Counted from the first letter of the stretch, positions 1-8,602 are shown. The stretch: 63,938 nucleotides of DNA from UM-FILTER-47-13 sp964445195 (GCA_964445195.1 CAYUKA010000012.1:1-63938); one strand, 5' to 3'. Made by a program: numbers and translations. The notes: generated by a model not told the origin, from the sequence alone.

Positions 1-76
1 TTATAAACCAATTCCTCACTCTCAATATGGACCGACTTTAGGGGGCAAGGTCACGGAAGGCCTTAACTATACGCTA

Positions 77-114
77 CATGGATTGCCGCGCTCTCGCTGG
101 TTGCTCGCAATGAC
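77..114. repeat. Dispersed GTCATTGCGAGC-type intergenic repeat
   Basis: Read on the minus strand, this starts GTCATTGCGAGC and ends GCAATCCATG, with an imperfect GC-rich middle. That is the layout of a short intergenic repeat widely seen in bacterial genomes. The 12-mer GCTCGCAATGAC recurs at 14288-14299. It lies just downstream of the aldolase stop codon. The rest of bases 1-125 holds no gene I can support. Confidence 0.55.
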
Positions 115-125
115 AATGTAGGGCA

Positions 126-1040
126 TTAAGCCGCCTGCGTGGCTGCACCGTTATCGACGGAGGCTGCGTAGATTTTGTCGATGGCGGTTTTCAGCGTCGC
201 ATCGAAATCTTCATCGCTTTGCGCCACATTCAGGCCGTTGCTGAGCGCCCGTGAAAAGCTTGCGATCATGCCGGTGTTGCGGTCCAGGCGATCGCAGGCT
301 TCTTCAAGGTCGTAACCGCCGGACAGGGCCACCACGCGGGCAACATTCTTGTGCGCGATCAGGTCGGCATACAGATTGTCTTCTTCCGGCAAGGTCAGCT
401 TTAACATCACTTGACGGTCAGTGGGCAGGGCCTCGACGTGTTTCAGTAGCTCATCGCGCAGGATTTGCTCGGCTTCAGCTTTGTCAGCCGCGTGAATATC
501 GACTTCCGGCTCGATGATCGGCACAAGGCCGTGATCAAGGATGGTGCTGCCGACTTTGAATTGCTGTGTGACAACGGCCTTAATCCCGGCCGGATTAGCG
601 CTTTTAATCACGGAACGCATCTTGGTGCCGAAAATACCGGCCTCGTTGGCGCGTTTCAGCAGCGCGCCAAGCTCCGGCATCGGTTTCATGAGCTGGACAC
701 CGTCCTGCTCATCCGCAAGGCCTTTGTCGACTTTCAGGAAGGGGACCACATTCAGCGTGTCCCAGAGGTAGGTCGCTGTCGGTGTGCCTTCAATCGTGTC
801 GTCCATTGTCTTCTCAAACAGAATCGCGCCAATGATCTTCTCGCCGTTAAAAGACGGGGCAGTGATAATCCGGGTGCGCATTTCGTGAACTTTGGCGAAC
901 ATCTCATCTTCGTTCGCATAAGCGTCTTCATTAACGCCGTAAAGCTTCAGGGCTTTTGGAGTTGAGCCGCCGCTCTGGTCAAGGGCGGCGATAAAGCCGT
1001 GGCCGTTTGTAATTCTGTCAAGCTGATCCTGATGAGGCAT
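126..1040 (-). CDS. fda: Class I fructose-bisphosphate aldolase
   Basis: About 304 residues. It cleaves fructose 1,6-bisphosphate to DHAP and glyceraldehyde 3-phosphate by Schiff-base chemistry in the cytoplasm (glycolysis and gluconeogenesis). The N-terminus has the class I signature AALDQSGGSTPKAL, followed by FEKTMD, the lysine-containing MLKLTLPEE and the phosphate-binding region VALSGGYDLEEA. I chose the second Met (MPHQDQ) because GGAG lies about 7 nt upstream; an ATG 24 nt earlier is possible. It is the last gene of a minus-strand run gap, PF12118 gene, winged-helix gene, 45-codon ORF, aldolase. pgk, often found between gap and fba, is absent here. Confidence 0.95.
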   Translation of the reverse strand: MPHQDQLDRITNGHGFIAALDQSGGSTPKALKLYGVNEDAYANEDEMFAKVHEMRTRIITAPSFNGEKIIGAILFEKTMDDTIEGTPTATYLWDTLNVVPFLKVDKGLADEQDGVQLMKPMPELGALLKRANEAGIFGTKMRSVIKSANPAGIKAVVTQQFKVGSTILDHGLVPIIEPEVDIHAADKAEAEQILRDELLKHVEALPTDRQVMLKLTLPEEDNLYADLIAHKNVARVVALSGGYDLEEACDRLDRNTGMIASFSRALSNGLNVAQSDEDFDATLKTAIDKIYAASVDNGAATQAA

Positions 1041-1116
1041 GATAATCTCCGTAATAAATGCCAAATAATCCGCTATTCATAGCAGACAGGGCATCAGTGA
1101 TAAAGAGGGAAAAAGC

Positions 1117-1254
1117 CTAGCGCAGGTCGAAGGTGTAAGGGGCTGGCGCAGAAATATCAGCACCGGGCGTTACAGGCGCCATTGTGATTGCCGCGTCGGC
1201 GATCATAGCTTCAAATTTATCGGCAGTCGCCGGTGTGAAGGTCAGTTTACTCAT
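1117..1254 (-). CDS. 45-residue small protein coupled to the winged-helix gene
   Basis: The ORF encodes 45 residues starting MSKLTFTPATADKFEAM and ending in TFDLR. Its ATG sits inside ATGAGTAA, so it overlaps the upstream winged-helix gene's TAA by 8 nt. This arrangement favours translational coupling. It has no membrane segment, no cysteines and a Pro/Ala-rich second half. I do not recognise a family. It fills the gap before the aldolase gene and is in line with the operon. Evidence is position and coupling only, so it could be a chance ORF. Confidence 0.5.
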   Translation of the reverse strand: MSKLTFTPATADKFEAMIADAAITMAPVTPGADISAPAPYTFDLR

Positions 1255-1813
1255 CGTGTTTCTTCTGTACCAATCCAAAGTTAATCAGGTTGTTTACAGC
1301 CCTGTTGTCAGTTGAGGCTGGCCCGTTATAGAGACTGTCGAAAATTTGCTGTCTGGTAATCGAACCGTTGGAGCCAATTACCGAGACAATCTTTGCGTCC
1401 CTTAAGGTCGGCTTATGCTGACCAAAAAGATGTATAAGGCTTTTCAGGAAGTTTTGCAAGTTTTTATGGTCGAAATCGAAATAGGCGAGAGCCAGATCGA
1501 CGTTCTTTTTCGCGTAGCCGCAAACCCGTAATTCCATGGCGCGATGGTCGTCTACGCTGGGTGTTCGCGTGATGCAGCCATAGTCATAGAGCCATTCAAT
1601 ATCGCGGTTGAGTGCGGACTTGTTCACCTCAAGCCTGTCCATGATGTCAGCCTGCGTGGTGCCGGGATGATCGTCGATATCGACCAGAATCAGGGCGCGC
1701 ATCAGTTTGCAGGCAGGTTCACCACCGAGGGCGTCCACCAGATGGTCTATGATCATCGTTGCTGCCTGCGCTTTGGCAGCCATATCATCCTGTGCGATTG
1801 GTTGCATAGCCAT
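1247..1813 (-). CDS. Tandem winged-helix (MarR-like) DNA-binding protein
   Basis: 188 residues, soluble. Residues of roughly 35-95 form a MarR-like winged helix: TTQADIMDRLEVNKSALNRD is a helix-turn-helix, and the next strand pair runs through ITRTPSVDDHRAMELRV, where the D-D-H-R segment resembles the MarR wing. Residues of roughly 140-185 look like a second winged helix (ITRQQIFDSL...AVNNLINFGLV). It is probably a transcriptional regulator; ligand and targets are unknown. It lies 10 nt after the PF12118-type gene and overlaps the 45-codon ORF by 8 nt, so the three are probably co-transcribed. The start may instead be the Met two codons later. Confidence 0.7.
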   Translation of the reverse strand: MAMQPIAQDDMAAKAQAATMIIDHLVDALGGEPACKLMRALILVDIDDHPGTTQADIMDRLEVNKSALNRDIEWLYDYGCITRTPSVDDHRAMELRVCGYAKKNVDLALAYFDFDHKNLQNFLKSLIHLFGQHKPTLRDAKIVSVIGSNGSITRQQIFDSLYNGPASTDNRAVNNLINFGLVQKKHDE

Positions 1814-1823
1814 AATTCTAGCA

Positions 1824-2591
1824 CTAATTCCCTATGTTTCCAAATAATATGGAAACGATTTCGCTGGCGGAATCATCGCCTGATTCACTCGTGCCAACCT
1901 CAGTGACGTTCCTTTGTACGCCAAATTTGTCATTTTGTAAATTCTCAAGACGTGAAAGTAGTCCTAACTCATTGTTTTCGCGCTGTTCTTCCTGTTCTTC
2001 GGCACGCTGCTGGGCGGCTTCCTGCTGGGCCTGGAACTTGGTTTGCTGGGCCTGCGCCGCCACAGCGCGGTCCTGCGGCGACGGTTCAGCCGGGGCCAGC
2101 GCGGCGCGAATCACCAGGTCCATCTTGCGGATTGTCGCTTCGGGGTTATTGGGGACGGGGGAGGCGTCAATCTGCACCTCACCGGCAACAGCATATTGCC
2201 GCCCGTCCGGGCCGGTCACGGTCTGGTAGCTGACATTACCGGCCACCGGTCCGCCGGCGGTCTTATGGGCCTGCTCATGGGCACGAACCTCGGCATCCCG
2301 TTGTTTTAATTCACGAACCTGCTCTTCTTCCTCCGGCGTTAGCTCGCTGTCAAACGGTGAGCTTTGGCTTTGTTCCTGCGCCTGTAAGAGTGAGCGCAGG
2401 CCGTCAGCCGACAAAGGCGGCACGGCTTGCCGCGCTTCTTCGGTTTCGGCGGCAGAAGAGGTTAGTTGTGTTTGCTGAGATGCGGTGTTGCCGTTACTTT
2501 GATTTTCAGGCAAAGATGCCCCGTTACCGCCGGCACGGGGGCTGACGGTATTTTGCAAAGGCGCGCTGACTGCGGTCCCTAAGCCAATCAT
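1824..2591 (-). CDS. Putative metalloprotease-like protein (SprA-related, PF12118 type)
   Basis: 255 residues. A Gln/Ser-rich disordered N-terminus (about 1-80) is followed by a conserved core with HEQAH at residues 105-109, an HExxH zinc motif, and then GGPVAGNVSYQTVTGPDG. This layout matches the SprA-related putative metalloprotease family. The core is followed by a Gln/Glu-rich coiled-coil-like stretch (about 175-210) and a tail of unknown role. No signal peptide is evident. The metalloprotease assignment rests on the motif; activity in this family is not something I can confirm. Confidence 0.7.
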   Translation of the reverse strand: MIGLGTAVSAPLQNTVSPRAGGNGASLPENQSNGNTASQQTQLTSSAAETEEARQAVPPLSADGLRSLLQAQEQSQSSPFDSELTPEEEEQVRELKQRDAEVRAHEQAHKTAGGPVAGNVSYQTVTGPDGRQYAVAGEVQIDASPVPNNPEATIRKMDLVIRAALAPAEPSPQDRAVAAQAQQTKFQAQQEAAQQRAEEQEEQRENNELGLLSRLENLQNDKFGVQRNVTEVGTSESGDDSASEIVSILFGNIGN

Positions 2592-2640
2592 GTCCTTATA
2601 TTATCGCGCAAAAGCCCTTAAGGACAGGTATATAGCCACC

Positions 2641-2668
2641 GTCATCCCGCACATGCGTTCGGGATGAC
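2641..2668. repeat. GTCATCCCG...CGGGATGAC palindromic element
   Basis: A perfect 9-bp inverted repeat (GTCATCCCG at 2641-2649, CGGGATGAC at 2660-2668) with a 10-nt loop lies between gap and the downstream gene. No T-run follows on the minus strand, so it looks more like a dispersed palindromic repeat or an RNA-stability hairpin than an intrinsic terminator. Confidence 0.6.
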
Positions 2669-2683
2669 AGGCAAGAGGGATGG

Positions 2684-3721
2684 CTACTCCGCCGCTTCGG
2701 CCTGCGCGTTGTAGCCGACAGCATGCATTTTCACGCTGGTATCCAGCATACGGTTGGAGAAGCCCCATTCGTTATCATACCAGGTCATGATCCGCACCAG
2801 CTTGCCGTCGATCACCTTAGTGCCGTCGAGTGAGAAGACCGATGACAGCGGATTGTGGTTGAAGTCGCCCGAAACCAGAGGTTCTTCATAGCAACCCATT
2901 ACGCCGTTCAGATCACCGCTGCAGAACTCAATAATCGCCGCGTTAACGTCTTCGGCGGTTGTGGTAGTGCTGGCGATGAATTTCAGGTCGACCAGTGACA
3001 CGTTCGGGGTCGGTACCCGGATCGCCACGCCGTCCAGCTTGCCGTTCAGCTCCGGCAGAACCTTACCCACCGCTTTGGCGGCGCCGGTCGAGGTCGGGAT
3101 CATGTTCAGCGCGGCGGCGCGGGCCCGGTGCAGGTCGCTATGCATCGTGTCAACGACACGCTGGTCGCCGGTGTAACTATGGATCGTCGTCATGAATCCG
3201 CTTTCGATACCGATCTTCTGATGCAGCGCATGGGCTACAGGGGCGAGGCAATTGGTTGTACAGGAGGCATTAGAGACAATGCGATGCTCCGGCCCCAGCT
3301 TGTCGCTGTTCACGCCGTACACAACCGTCAGGTCTTCATCCTTGGCAGGAGCAGAGATCAGTACCTTTTTCGCGCCGGCCTGAATGTGCTTTTCTGCGTC
3401 GGCGCGGTTGGTGAACAGGCCGGTACATTCCAGTGCGATATCAACGTCCATATCGCCCCAGGGCAGGGCGGCCGGGTCGCGCTCCTGCACAACCTTCACT
3501 TTTTTGCCGTTCACAACCAGTATGTCGCTGCCTTCGGTCGAAACTTCGAACGGTGACGGGCCGTGCACCGAGTCAAATTTCAGCAGGTGCGCGTTTGTTT
3601 TGATGTCGGCAAGGTCGTTGATCGCAACAACTTCGATATCGCTACGGCCTGATTCAACCCATGCGCGGAAGACAAGACGGCCAATCCGCCCGAACCCGTT
3701 AATTGCTACTTTAACTGTCAT
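2684..3721 (-). CDS. gap: Type I glyceraldehyde-3-phosphate dehydrogenase
   Basis: 345 residues, full length. It oxidises and phosphorylates glyceraldehyde 3-phosphate to 1,3-bisphosphoglycerate with NAD(P). The Rossmann motif GFGRIGR is at residues 9-15 and the catalytic cysteine is Cys154 in SNASCTTNCLAP. The C-terminal WYDNEWGFSNRM is intact. The start is supported by AGGAG about 7 nt upstream of ATG. It is the first gene of the minus-strand run ending in the aldolase, with transketolase further upstream on the same strand. pgk, its usual glycolytic neighbour, is not in the window. Confidence 0.97.
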   Translation of the reverse strand: MTVKVAINGFGRIGRLVFRAWVESGRSDIEVVAINDLADIKTNAHLLKFDSVHGPSPFEVSTEGSDILVVNGKKVKVVQERDPAALPWGDMDVDIALECTGLFTNRADAEKHIQAGAKKVLISAPAKDEDLTVVYGVNSDKLGPEHRIVSNASCTTNCLAPVAHALHQKIGIESGFMTTIHSYTGDQRVVDTMHSDLHRARAAALNMIPTSTGAAKAVGKVLPELNGKLDGVAIRVPTPNVSLVDLKFIASTTTTAEDVNAAIIEFCSGDLNGVMGCYEEPLVSGDFNHNPLSSVFSLDGTKVIDGKLVRIMTWYDNEWGFSNRMLDTSVKMHAVGYNAQAEAAE

Positions 3722-3795
3722 TGTAAGCTCCTTTGTATTGAAGATGCGGAATTGACTTCCTTTTTATAATTCAGCATAGCTAATAAGACCTATCC

Positions 3796-3823
3796 ATAAG
3801 GGAGAGTCAATAAGGGAGAGTCA
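3796..3823. repeat. 14-bp tandem duplication ATAAGGGAGAGTCA x2
   Basis: Two exact copies stand head to tail in the divergent gap/exonuclease spacer. Each carries GGGAG and a GANTC site (GAGTC). On the minus strand the second copy reads TTGACT, a plausible -35 hexamer for gap. Confidence 0.7.
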
Positions 3824-3836
3824 GGGGAAACGCATT

Positions 3837-4412
3837 ATGGGCGGACGGAAAAGACCTGCCATACGGCGCTATTTTTTCGATACGGAGTTTAACGATAAAA
3901 TTGGCCAGTTCGCCTGCGATTTTATCAGTATAGGTATCGTCGCCGAAGATGGCCGTGAATATTACGGGATATCGAATGAATTTAATGTCGCTGCGGCGAA
4001 AGAGCGTCCATGGCTTAAGGAAAACGTCATCGACAAACTTGATGATCCTTCGACGTGGGTCAGTGTTGATGAAATCCGGCAGAGAGTCCTTGCTATGATC
4101 GAGCCTGCGGATGTCGTTGAGTTCTGGGCCGATAACGGATGTTATGATCATGTTCTGCTGTGCCAGATTTTCGGTGGCATGGGTGAGCTTTTCGAAGTCC
4201 TGAAAAGCAAGGGTGTGGGGAGAGTTGTGTTTCGTGACGGCCATGAACTGGGGCGGGAAGTCCCGAATCTGAGATTGTGGCAGTCCCCACCGGAAGGCGA
4301 GCATATTGCGATTAACGACGCCCGCCAGGGGCGGCTGCGCTATATGCTGCTGTCGCATGCTAAAGGATTGCAGGCTGATATGCCGGCACCGCATTTGCCT
4401 CATGTCAAATAA
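3837..4412 (+). CDS. DEDD-type 3'-5' exoribonuclease (Rv2179c-like)
   Basis: 191 residues. It has the DEDD layout of the Rv2179c-like exonuclease family: DTEFND near the N-terminus (first Asp and Glu), FWADNGCYDHVLL in the middle (Asp) and HIAINDARQGRLRYML near the end (His and Asp), so all four metal-binding acids appear present. Such enzymes degrade single-stranded RNA 3' ends; the substrate here is unknown. It is a single gene on the plus strand between gap and tkt. It ends 3 nt before the convergent tkt stop, with no room for a terminator. Confidence 0.8.
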   Translation: MGGRKRPAIRRYFFDTEFNDKIGQFACDFISIGIVAEDGREYYGISNEFNVAAAKERPWLKENVIDKLDDPSTWVSVDEIRQRVLAMIEPADVVEFWADNGCYDHVLLCQIFGGMGELFEVLKSKGVGRVVFRDGHELGREVPNLRLWQSPPEGEHIAINDARQGRLRYMLLSHAKGLQADMPAPHLPHVK

Positions 4413-4415
4413 GCG

Positions 4416-6434
4416 TCAGGCTATTTTATCCTTCACGGCTTTGACAATGTGGTCTGCGGTAATGCCGAAATGTTCATACAGCTCTTTATAGGGCGCAGAC
4501 TCGCCGTATGTATCCATGCCGATAAAGACACCGTCTGTACCAATCCAGCGGTCCCAGCTCTGCCGGACGGCCGCTTCGACGGCAACGCGTACGGCGCCGT
4601 CCGGGCCGAGGACCTCGGCTTGGTATGTGCTGTCCTGTTTGGCAAAGCGCTCCATATACGGAACGGAAACCAGCCGCGCCGGAATACCGGCCGCTTCAAG
4701 TTGCTCCTGCGCATCGGCGGCGATTTCAACTTCCGAGCCGCTGGCCATAAGCACGACTTGCGGTGCGCCTGATGCTTCCCTGAGGATATAGGCGCCTTTA
4801 CCGGCCATATTGATCTCGGTGTGGCTGTCGCGCATCGTTCGCAGGTTTTGACGGGTCAGGGCGAGAATGCTCGGTCCGTGCGTGCGGTTTAAGGCGATTT
4901 CCCAGCATTCCGCCGTTTCAACGCCATCGCAGGGGCGCAGTACCGCCATGTTCGGGATTGCGCGCAAGGCCGCCAGATGTTCGACCGGCTGGTGGGTCGG
5001 GCCGTCTTCACCGAGGCCAATCGAGTCATGGGTCATGACATGAATGACCCGCTGCTTCATAAGTGCAGCCAGACGCAGGGCCGGGCGGCAGTAATCGCTG
5101 AATTGCAGGAAGGTGCCGGCATAAGGAATAACACCACCATGCAAAGCCATACCGTTCATCGCAGCCGCCATACCGTGCTCACGGACGCCGTAATAGATAT
5201 ACTGTCCGGCGAAGTTATCGCGGCTGATAATCTCCGGTCCTTTGATTTTGGTGTTGTTAGAGCCGGTCAGGTCGGCCGAACCGCCGATCAGGAACGGGAG
5301 CGCCGGGACGAGGCTTTCCAGCACAGTACCCGAACATTTCCGGGTTGCCATGGACGGCTTGTCTTCCGCAAAGCGCTTTTTAACTTCAAGGATGACCGGC
5401 GCGATGATCTCTTTTACATCGCCTTCGATCACTTTATCGAACTCCTCGCGGTAACGGTTTTGCTCCCATGCCTCACGCCATTGTTCGTAATCAGACTGGT
5501 TGCGCTCGCCGATCAGCCGCCATGTGCTCAGGATATCTTCCGGAATTTCAAACGGGGCGTGCGGCCAGCCAAGATTTTCGCGGGCGCCCCGGATTTCATC
5601 TTCTCCGAGCGGCGCGCCGTGAGAGTCGGCACTTCCTTGCTTGGTCGGCGCGCCGAAACCGATATGTGTTTTGCAGCAAATCAGGCTCGGCGTGCCTGTC
5701 GCCTGCGCTTTGGCAATCGCGGCATCGATCGCGGCGGTATCATGACCGTCAATTGTCTGCACATCCCAGCCATAGGATTCAAAGCGCTTCGGCACGTCAT
5801 CGGAATAAGACAGCGATGTCGGTCCGTCGATCGAGATACCGTTATCATCATAGAGCACGACAAGCTTATGCAGGCCGAGATGCCCGGCAAGCGCGCAGGC
5901 TTCATGGCTGATCCCTTCCATCAGGTCGCCGTCACTGGCGATGACGTAAGTGTAATGGTCGATCAGGTCATCAAACCGTGCGGCGAGGATGCGCTCGGCC
6001 AGTGCAAAACCGACGGCGTTCGAAATACCCTGGCCGAGAGGGCCGGTCGTTGTTTCAATGCCAACACGGGACAGCACTTCCGGGTGGCCGGGTGTCAGGC
6101 TTTCCAGCTGGCGGAAATTCCTGATTTCCTCAATCGTCATTTTCTCATAGCCGGTCAGGTAAAGCAGGGCGTAAAGCAGCATCGAGCCGTGGCCGGCTGA
6201 GAGAATAAAACGATCACGGTCGGGCCACAGCGGGTTATGCGGATCAAAGCGCAGGTACTTGCTGAACAGGACGGTTGCCACATCGGCCATGCCCATCGGC
6301 ATGCCGGGATGGCCGGAATTCGCCTTTTGTACCGCGTCCATCGACAGGGCGCGGATGGCGTTGGCCATTTGTTTAAAATCAAGATTGTCTTTGTTTTCTG
6401 TTCTTTCGTCCATGATGACTGCCTGCTGTGACAT
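4416..6434 (-). CDS. tkt: Transketolase
   Basis: 672 residues, the usual length. It is a ThDP-dependent two-carbon transfer enzyme of the pentose-phosphate pathway. Seen: SGHPGMPMGMAD near the N-terminus, the ThDP motif ASDGDLMEGISHEACALAGH, then the pyrimidine domain with YYGVREHGMAAAMNG and THDSIGLGEDGPTHQPVEHL, and an intact C-terminal domain. The start is the first of two in-frame Mets (MSQQAVIM); the second, 7 codons later, is also possible. It lies upstream of gap on the same strand but is separated from it by the plus-strand exonuclease gene, so it is a separate transcript. Confidence 0.96.
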   Translation of the reverse strand: MSQQAVIMDERTENKDNLDFKQMANAIRALSMDAVQKANSGHPGMPMGMADVATVLFSKYLRFDPHNPLWPDRDRFILSAGHGSMLLYALLYLTGYEKMTIEEIRNFRQLESLTPGHPEVLSRVGIETTTGPLGQGISNAVGFALAERILAARFDDLIDHYTYVIASDGDLMEGISHEACALAGHLGLHKLVVLYDDNGISIDGPTSLSYSDDVPKRFESYGWDVQTIDGHDTAAIDAAIAKAQATGTPSLICCKTHIGFGAPTKQGSADSHGAPLGEDEIRGARENLGWPHAPFEIPEDILSTWRLIGERNQSDYEQWREAWEQNRYREEFDKVIEGDVKEIIAPVILEVKKRFAEDKPSMATRKCSGTVLESLVPALPFLIGGSADLTGSNNTKIKGPEIISRDNFAGQYIYYGVREHGMAAAMNGMALHGGVIPYAGTFLQFSDYCRPALRLAALMKQRVIHVMTHDSIGLGEDGPTHQPVEHLAALRAIPNMAVLRPCDGVETAECWEIALNRTHGPSILALTRQNLRTMRDSHTEINMAGKGAYILREASGAPQVVLMASGSEVEIAADAQEQLEAAGIPARLVSVPYMERFAKQDSTYQAEVLGPDGAVRVAVEAAVRQSWDRWIGTDGVFIGMDTYGESAPYKELYEHFGITADHIVKAVKDKIA

Positions 6435-6644
6435 GATGTTTCCCGTCGCCTTTTCCTGTGTGAGCCCACGTTACAATGCCGTTCCTGAAGCCTTAGGTCA
6501 ACATGCACTTTCGCTGCAGCGCGGACGGCTTCGGATTATTGTGGCTAAGTACAAAAATCGTTCACAATCATGTTGACCTTTTCATATGAAGATTGCTATT
6601 GACCCTATCTTTAGAAGGTTCGACACAAGAGGGGAAGGTATATT

Positions 6645-6887
6645 GTGACAGTCATTCTCGATGCCCTGGCCATATTGGAACAATCCTTGGAAAAGCTTGA
6701 AAGCGCGGCGGTAGCGCAGGAGCAGAAGGCGCTGCAGATGCAGCAGCAGGAACTGTTTGCGGCGTCATCTGCGGCAAACGGCCACACCAATGGTAACGGC
6801 CATCACATTGCAATCGACCCGGCCATTTTGGCGCAAAAACTGGATGTCACAATTGAGCGCATCGAACAGGTTCTAAGAGAAGGGTAG
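6645..6887 (+). CDS. Small coiled-coil protein upstream of zapA
   Basis: 80 residues with a GTG start behind GGGGAAGG. An N-terminal helix (ILDALAILEQSLEKLESAAV) continues into a Gln-rich coiled coil, then a Gly/Asn/His linker and a C-terminal helix. Small coiled-coil proteins (DUF4164-like) commonly precede zapA in alphaproteobacteria, which suggests a cell-division role; this is inference from position. The stop is 6 nt before the zapA ATG. The 210-bp spacer shared with tkt (6435-6644) holds no other gene I can support. Confidence 0.7.
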   Translation: MTVILDALAILEQSLEKLESAAVAQEQKALQMQQQELFAASSAANGHTNGNGHHIAIDPAILAQKLDVTIERIEQVLREG

Positions 6888-6893
6888 GGTATC

Positions 6894-7259
6894 ATGGCGG
6901 AAGTTAATCTGAATATTCACGGCCGCGACTACGGCATCGCCTGTGATGACGGGCAGGAAAGCCGCGTGATGGAAGTCGGCAACTACGTTGATTCGCGTGT
7001 GCGCGGTATTGCGTCCGCCGGTGCAGCCAGCAATGAAAATCATCTTCTGGTTTTGACTGCACTGGTGCTGGCCGATGAAGTGCGTGAGCTGAAAGATAAC
7101 ATCCAGACTGTACAGAGCCATGCGCCCGCAGTGCCGCAGGCAGAGCCACAGGTTGTTTACCAGGGCCTTGCGGAAGATGAAGAGCACAAAATCATCGAGT
7201 CGATTGAGCGTCTGGCCGTGCGGATTGAGTCCGTGGCTGATCGCTTAAAGCGGGCTTAA
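6894..7259 (+). CDS. zapA: Cell division protein ZapA
   Basis: 121 residues. ZapA bundles FtsZ filaments at the division site. The N-terminal globular part has VNLNIHGRDYGIACDDGQE, the next helices contain LLVLTALVLADEVRELKD, and the C-terminal half is a coiled-coil dimerisation region. It is co-transcribed with the small coiled-coil gene 6 nt upstream. In many proteobacteria zapA is followed directly by 6S RNA and 5-FCL; here the minus-strand ornithine aminotransferase lies in between. Confidence 0.9.
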   Translation: MAEVNLNIHGRDYGIACDDGQESRVMEVGNYVDSRVRGIASAGAASNENHLLVLTALVLADEVRELKDNIQTVQSHAPAVPQAEPQVVYQGLAEDEEHKIIESIERLAVRIESVADRLKRA

Positions 7260-7274
7260 ACCTCTTATCGCTTA

Positions 7275-8492
7275 TCAGGCGGCCCGGCTATCGGCCTCTG
7301 CCAATACGGCCCGCACTTGTTCAATCGCCCAGTCGATCTCATCACGTGTGATGGTCAGCGGCGGCGCGAAGCGGACGACGGTTTCGTGCGTTTCCTTGCA
7401 GAGTAAGCCACGAGCCTTTAGCTCTTCGCAAATGGCGCGGGCGGAGGCTTTGGCCGGGTCGATATCGACACCGACCCAGAGGCCGGCACCGCGGATTTCG
7501 CTGATCAGGCCGGAGTTGATTTCCGAGAGTTTCTGCATCAGGTAAGCACCGTTCTCCGCGCTTTTTTCGGCCAGCTTTTCCTCTTCCATGATTTTGAGCG
7601 CCTCCAGCCCGATCGCCGCGGCGATGGGATTGCCGCCAAAGGTCGAGCCATGCGTACCGGGTACGAATATATCCATGACGTCGGCGCGGGCGAGGAAAGC
7701 GGAAACCGGATAAATGCCCCCGCCAAGAGCCTTGCCGAGAATGAGGCCATCAGGCTTATCGATCTCATGCTGGAAAGCGAAGTCCTTGCCGGTACGGGCC
7801 ATGCCGCACTGGATTTCATCAAGGATCAGCAGAACGTTGTGGCGCCTGCAGATTTCCTGCACGTCCTTCAGCCAGCCGTTCGGCGGGATGATGATGCCGC
7901 CTTCGCCCTGCATGGTTTCGACGATAAAAGCGCAGGTGTCCGGTGTGATGGCCTTTTCAAACGCCGCCGCGTCGCCGTAAGGCGCAATATCAAACCCGCC
8001 ATCATAGGGGCCGAAATTCTTACTGTATTCGGGATCGGAAGAAAAGCCGACGATTGTTGTTGTGCGGCCGTGGAAATTGCCCTCGGCAACGATGATCCGT
8101 GCTTTGTTTTCGGCAATGCCTTTCACTTCATAGCCCCAGCGGCGTGCGGCTTTAATGGCTGTTTCAACGGCCTCCGCACCTGTGTTCATCGGCAGCATTT
8201 TGTCCATGCCCGTGACGGCGCACAGCTTTTCGGCAAACTCTCCGAGAATATCGGTATAGAAAGCGCGTGAAGGGACGTCCATCTTTTCCAGCTGGTCGGT
8301 CAGCGCCTGCTTGATACGCGAGTTCAGGTGCCCGGCGCTGACGGCGCTGTAGGCGCTGAGGAAATCAAGATATTTATTGCCGTCAGCATCCCAGACCCAG
8401 ACTCCGTCCGCCTTTGTCAAAACGACCGGCAGGGGATGGTAGTTCTGTGCGAGATACTTGTCTTCGCGGCTGATATAATCCTTTGTATCCAT
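7275..8492 (-). CDS. rocD: Ornithine aminotransferase
   Basis: 405 residues, PLP class III aminotransferase. It transfers the delta-amino group of ornithine to 2-oxoglutarate, giving glutamate semialdehyde. Motifs: FLSAYSAVSAGHLN, MNTGAEAVETAIKAARRWGY, EGNFHGRTTTIVGFSSD, the PLP aspartate in LLILDEIQCGMARTG, the Schiff-base lysine in LILGKALGGG and THGSTFGGNP. The AYSA and NTGAEA signatures separate it from acetylornithine aminotransferase. GAGGA lies about 6 nt before the ATG. It is alone on the minus strand, interrupting the zapA / 6S RNA neighbourhood. Confidence 0.93.
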   Translation of the reverse strand: MDTKDYISREDKYLAQNYHPLPVVLTKADGVWVWDADGNKYLDFLSAYSAVSAGHLNSRIKQALTDQLEKMDVPSRAFYTDILGEFAEKLCAVTGMDKMLPMNTGAEAVETAIKAARRWGYEVKGIAENKARIIVAEGNFHGRTTTIVGFSSDPEYSKNFGPYDGGFDIAPYGDAAAFEKAITPDTCAFIVETMQGEGGIIIPPNGWLKDVQEICRRHNVLLILDEIQCGMARTGKDFAFQHEIDKPDGLILGKALGGGIYPVSAFLARADVMDIFVPGTHGSTFGGNPIAAAIGLEALKIMEEEKLAEKSAENGAYLMQKLSEINSGLISEIRGAGLWVGVDIDPAKASARAICEELKARGLLCKETHETVVRFAPPLTITRDEIDWAIEQVRAVLAEADSRAA

Positions 8493-8591
8493 ATCGGTCC
8501 TCGCTTGTCTATTTTTCCGGCATTCTGGCGTTTATCGCGTTATAAGGCAAGGGAAGAGGGCATTTTCTGGACCTTGGCATGCGTAATGATA

Positions 8592-8597
8592 TATAAC
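8592..8597 (+). promoter_or_regulatory. Predicted -10 box of 6S RNA
   Basis: TATAAC lies 6 nt before the predicted 5' end of 6S RNA. No convincing -35 hexamer is present at the usual spacing. Confidence 0.5.
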
Positions 8598-8602
8598 TTT
8601 TC

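Noticed and set aside
2641..2668. Rho-independent terminator of gap
   Set aside because: The stem is perfect but no T-run follows on the minus strand; listed as a repeat instead.
4977..6200. 407-residue plus-strand ORF opposite transketolase
   Set aside because: It is a codon-bias shadow of tkt; the minus-strand protein has all family motifs and the plus-strand one has none.
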